8,786 nucleotides of DNA from JANNSW01 sp031431235 (lineage in GTDB: Bacteria > Pseudomonadota > Alphaproteobacteria > Rhizobiales > Hyphomicrobiaceae). Of this stretch, positions 6,397 to 8,786 are shown one piece after another. Under the pieces are notes generated by a model, which was given only the letters and a program-made list of their open reading frames with translations, was not told the origin of the DNA and did not search any database. Positions within the stretch are counted from its first letter, which is position 1. Each line of letters begins with the position of its first letter. The stretch lies in the NCBI GenBank assembly GCA_031431235.1, contig JANPDA010000162.1, positions 1 to 8,786 of the forward strand, written 5' to 3'. The position numbers and the translations under genes were made by a program.

Positions 6397-6430
6397 GCGG
6401 GCGGTCCTCAGGGGGCCGCCCGCTTCATTT
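6397..6430 (+). terminator. intrinsic terminator after the L,D-transpeptidase gene
   Basis: GCGGGCGG (6397-6404) pairs perfectly with CCGCCCGC (6416-6423), and three further pairs (TCC with GGG, one of them T-G) shorten the loop to 5 nt. The T-rich sequence TTCATTT follows directly (6424-6430). It lies 40 nt after the stop codon. The T-tract is imperfect, but the strong stem and position fit rho-independent termination. Confidence 0.75.
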
Positions 6431-6481
6431 CGCCGGATGCGCGTGCCGGCGACAGGCGAGAAGCTGCCAGACTTGATTGTC

Positions 6482-6495
6482 GCTCGCGATCGAGC
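6482..6495. repeat. 14-bp inverted repeat upstream of the DUF1007 gene
   Basis: GCTCG (6482-6486) and CGAGC (6491-6495) are perfect inverted arms around CGAT. The repeat sits about 85 bp upstream of the metal-transport operon, where a metal-responsive repressor could bind. No known operator consensus is matched, and a TATCAT (about 6511-6516) downstream lacks a properly spaced -35. A regulatory role is only a guess. Confidence 0.3.
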
Positions 6496-6578
6496 CATGT
6501 CCTATCATTGCCGTGATTCTGGTGCTTCTCGACGGGTCAGGGGCGCAGCAGGCCCCGCAATGCGCAATGGAGCAGGCG

Positions 6579-7232
6579 ATGAAGATCGATAGGGCGATCC
6601 TGGTTGGCCTCCTTGCTACGCTCGCTTCAACGGTGGCCGTCGCGCCCGTCGCGACAGCCCACCCCCATGTCTGGATCGGCGCTGCAACCGAGGTGCTCTA
6701 CGAAGCAACCGGCGCAGTCAGCGGTTTCCGCCACGCCTGGACGTTCGATGAAGGCTATGCCTCGCTTGCGACCGAGGGCCTCGACACCAATGGCGACGGC
6801 AAATTCGATCGCGACGAGCTGAAGCCGCTCGCGCAGGAGAACGTCGATTCGCTGAAAGAGTTCGGCTATTTCACGGATGCAAAGATCGAAGGCGAAAAGA
6901 TCGAGCTGATCGATCCGATCGACTACTATGCCGAGTACGATCCAACCGCGGGGCTATCGCTGCACTTTACCCTGCCGCTGAAGGCACCGGTCAATCCGGG
7001 CACCTTGAGCCTCACTTTCGCCGTCTATGACCCGAGCTACTTCATCGCCTTCGCTTTTGCCGGCAAGGACTCGGTGAAGGTCGCAGCGAACGCCCCCAAG
7101 GGCTGCACCGCCTCGCTTGCAGCACCACCAGCCGAGCAGGATCAGGCCGCGCTCGATGAGGCTTTCTTCAGCAGCGCAGGCGGCGCCGTCGGCGCGCTCC
7201 ACTCCCAGGACGCGGTCGTCATCTGCAAATAG
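6579..7232 (+). CDS. secreted DUF1007 family protein, partner of the NicO-type transporter
   Basis: The 217-residue product is a DUF1007 protein. In proteobacteria this family is often encoded beside NicO/HupE-type nickel or cobalt transporters and is thought to assist metal handling in the periplasm; the biochemical role is not settled. Residues 1-27 form a signal peptide (MKIDRAILVGLLATLASTVA...ATA), and the mature protein starts with HPHVWIGA, a family hallmark that could bind metal through its two histidines. Residues 69-80 (DTNGDGKFDRDE) match a canonical EF-hand loop with D1, N3, D5, G6, D9 and E12. Two cysteines, C176 and C216, could form a disulfide. The ATG at 6579 is chosen because GGAG lies 6 nt upstream and the signal peptide begins there; the frame is open further upstream to a TTG at 6477. 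The next gene starts 8 nt after its stop. Confidence 0.85.
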   Translation: MKIDRAILVGLLATLASTVAVAPVATAHPHVWIGAATEVLYEATGAVSGFRHAWTFDEGYASLATEGLDTNGDGKFDRDELKPLAQENVDSLKEFGYFTDAKIEGEKIELIDPIDYYAEYDPTAGLSLHFTLPLKAPVNPGTLSLTFAVYDPSYFIAFAFAGKDSVKVAANAPKGCTASLAAPPAEQDQAALDEAFFSSAGGAVGALHSQDAVVICK

Positions 7233-7240
7233 GGATTGTC

Positions 7241-8362
7241 ATGCGATCGGCCGTCAGACAAATCTACCTCATTGCCCTGACATTCGCTCTGCTTGCAGGG
7301 TCGGCTGGCATCGGAATGGCGGATACGACCACGACCGGCGCGGCAACGGCAGCGACGACGGGCGGTACGGCCGCTCCCGAAGGTGGCGCGGCAACGCCCT
7401 CGACCAAGCCCCGCAGTCTCCTCGGTCAGCGCGACGCCACCGCCGGACGGCGTGGCAATGGGGTGCTCGATCGGGTGATGGTCTGGGTCGAGACCCGCCA
7501 GCACGAGCTCAACCGGCAACTCACCGGTAGCGTCAAAGCGCTGAAGCAGCAGGGCTCGGCCTGGGCGGGGCTGGTGCTCGCGGGCATCGCCTTCCTCTAC
7601 GGCGTGCTGCACGCGGCCGGACCCGGCCACGGCAAGGCGATCATCACCTCCTATGTGCTCGCCGACGGGCGCACGCTCAGGCGCGGCGTCGCGATCTCGT
7701 TCCTCGCGGGTTTCATCCAGGCGCTCTCCGCGATCGTGCTGGTCGCCATCCTGGCGATCGTGCTCAAGTCGACGGGGCTCGCGATCCAGGCGACCTCGAA
7801 CCGGCTGGAGCAGGCGAGCTACGCGCTGATCGCGGTCGTCGGTGCCTGGCTGCTCTGGCGCGCGCTAGCGGAGGCCTTCCGGCCCTCCCCGGCGGCGGCG
7901 CATTCCCATGCTGCCGGACACCATGCGCATGGTCATGATCACAAGCACGATCATGCCCAAAAGGAAGGCGAGCCCTGCGACCATTGCGGCCATTCGCACT
8001 TGCCGGGGCCGGCCGAGCTCGAGGGCGCCTGGTCCTGGCGCAAGGCGCTCGCGCTGGCGATGGCAGTCGGCGTCAGGCCTTGCACAGGAGCCATCATCGT
8101 GCTCGTGTTCGCGCTCGGCCAGGGCATGTTCTGGGCGGGCGTCGGAGCGACGTTCGCCATGGCGCTCGGCACCGCGATCGCCGTCTCGGTGCTCGCCAGC
8201 ATGGCGATCGGCGCACGCGAGCTGGCGATGCGGATGACCGGCACCGGCAGCGTCTGGGCCGGCCGCATCGAGACGGCCGCGGGAATCGGCGGCTCGGGCC
8301 TCGTGCTCTTGCTCGGCGTGGTGCTGTTCCTGGCCTCGCTGGGGCCGGCGCGGCCGTTCTGA
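7241..8362 (+). CDS. nickel/cobalt transporter, NicO/RcnA family, with His-rich loop
   Basis: The 373-residue membrane protein belongs to the NicO (RcnA-like) family of nickel/cobalt transporters. An N-terminal hydrophobic segment (about 8-25) is followed by a Thr/Ala/Gly-rich linker (29-55). The membrane core has segments near 108-122, 148-175, 194-210, 268-293, 300-325 and 345-368. The signature HAAGPGHGK lies at 124-132 and the second conserved motif GVRPCTGA at 277-284. Between them is a hydrophilic His-rich loop (221-253, HSHAAGHHAHGHDHKHDH followed by C246-D-H-C249-G-H-S-H), with about 13 His and a CxxC pair, typical of metal sensing or buffering. AGGGA 5 nt upstream of the ATG and the 8-nt gap from the DUF1007 gene indicate one operon. 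Whether it imports or exports, and which metal it carries (Ni or Co most likely), cannot be decided from sequence. Confidence 0.92.
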   Translation: MRSAVRQIYLIALTFALLAGSAGIGMADTTTTGAATAATTGGTAAPEGGAATPSTKPRSLLGQRDATAGRRGNGVLDRVMVWVETRQHELNRQLTGSVKALKQQGSAWAGLVLAGIAFLYGVLHAAGPGHGKAIITSYVLADGRTLRRGVAISFLAGFIQALSAIVLVAILAIVLKSTGLAIQATSNRLEQASYALIAVVGAWLLWRALAEAFRPSPAAAHSHAAGHHAHGHDHKHDHAQKEGEPCDHCGHSHLPGPAELEGAWSWRKALALAMAVGVRPCTGAIIVLVFALGQGMFWAGVGATFAMALGTAIAVSVLASMAIGARELAMRMTGTGSVWAGRIETAAGIGGSGLVLLLGVVLFLASLGPARPF

Positions 8363-8376
8363 CGTGCTGTTGCGTT

Positions 8377-8786
8377 TCAGATGCCGGCCAGCTCGCGCAT
8401 GGTCGGGACGATCGAGACGATCAGCAGCAGCGCCATCAGGCCATTGAAGAACCGCACCCGGACCGGGTCCTGCAGCAGCGGCCGCAGCGCGACCCCGAAG
8501 CCGGTCCAGACGCTGATGCTGGGAATATTGATGGCGCCGAACACGATTGCGATCCAGGCGATGCTCACCAGATGGCTCTCCGGCTGGGTGAAAGTCGCCG
8601 CCGCCGTCAAGGCCATCGCCCAGGCTTTCGGATTGACCCACTGGAAGAGGGCAGCCTCGATGAAGTGGAACGGCCGCTCGCTTTTCGCCTCGCCGTCCTT
8701 GGCGATCGGGCCGCTGTTGGCGATGCGCCAGGCGAGCCAGAGCAGATAGGCGACGCTGCAGATCTTCAGCGCCAGATAGAGCGAGG
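8377..8786 (-). CDS. LysE/RhtB-family amino-acid exporter, C-terminal part (5' end beyond window)
   Basis: The frame is open from the right edge to the TGA at 8379-8377, giving about 136 residues that form the C-terminal two thirds of a LysE/RhtB-type exporter of about 200 residues. These inner-membrane proteins export amino acids or related metabolites. Visible features are a membrane segment (LKICSVAYLLWLAWRIA), a charged loop (AKDGEAKSERP), the family motif FQWVNPKAWAMAL (around 8605-8645), then further membrane segments (IAWIAIVFGAINIP and NGLMALLLIVSIVP). The gene converges on the NicO-type gene with only 14 bp between stop codons and no obvious shared terminator. Its substrate cannot be predicted. 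Confidence 0.9.
   Translation of the reverse strand, partial: SLYLALKICSVAYLLWLAWRIANSGPIAKDGEAKSERPFHFIEAALFQWVNPKAWAMALTAAATFTQPESHLVSIAWIAIVFGAINIPSISVWTGFGVALRPLLQDPVRVRFFNGLMALLLIVSIVPTMRELAGI

Noticed and set aside
5359..6498. 379-codon minus-strand open frame
   Set aside because: It is antisense to the L,D-transpeptidase gene, whose signal peptide, ribosome binding site and catalytic motif are clear. The minus-strand product shows no family features.
8343..8376. possible bidirectional terminator between the convergent NicO-type and LysE-type genes
   Set aside because: Only a 4-bp GGCC/GGCC stem at the end of the NicO-type coding region and no U-tract in either direction.
1..8786. CRISPR arrays, insertion sequences, integrases, rRNA
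   Set aside because: None seen. The only direct repeats are the two short tandem arrays listed, and no transposase or integrase motif appears in any frame examined.

Overview
The window is high-GC DNA that reads as an alphaproteobacterial, probably Hyphomicrobiales (Rhizobiales), chromosome. The evidence is an imuA-imuB-dnaE2 mutagenesis cassette in alphaproteobacterial order, SOS boxes of the alphaproteobacterial direct-repeat form GTTC-N7-GTTC, and a DUF1007-NicO metal-transport pair. No genus is claimed. About half the window is a minus-strand DNA-damage operon. The rest is a plus-strand cell-wall gene, a two-gene metal-transport operon and the edge of a convergent LysE-type exporter.

Positions 5215 down to 1 (minus strand) hold the SOS mutasome cassette. 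A near-consensus promoter (TTGACG, 17 bp, TAGAAC) carries one LexA box over its -10 and a second just upstream of its -35. It drives imuA (4920-4057), imuB (4139-2424, overlapping imuA by 83 bp), a 128-residue coiled-coil protein with a C-terminal membrane segment (2388-2002), and dnaE2 (from 1996, running off the left edge). In the standard model ImuB, a catalytically dead Y-family protein, links ImuA and the DnaE2 polymerase to the beta clamp for error-prone synthesis. Two things are unusual. The membrane-anchored coiled-coil gene sits between imuB and dnaE2. And dnaE2 has an in-frame TAA exactly between its PHP domain and its polymerase core, while the core stays open and conserved up to the window edge. 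As read, the operon would not make full-length DnaE2. A real nonsense mutation, a base-calling error or some form of recoding remain possible.

Positions 5216-5712 hold no gene I can support. Positions 5713-6357 encode a secreted YkuD-type L,D-transpeptidase with a strong ribosome binding site, followed by an intrinsic terminator. Positions 6579-8362 hold a tight pair: a secreted DUF1007 protein with an EF-hand-like loop, then a NicO/RcnA-type nickel/cobalt permease with a His-rich loop. A 3'-complete LysE/RhtB-family exporter (minus strand, 8377 to the right edge) converges on it.

The main points for follow-up are the dnaE2 nonsense codon, the membrane coiled-coil gene inside the SOS cassette, the paired LexA boxes, and two in-frame lineage-specific expansions in imuB: a roughly 25-residue insertion and a perfect 30-bp tandem duplication beside a candidate clamp-binding motif.
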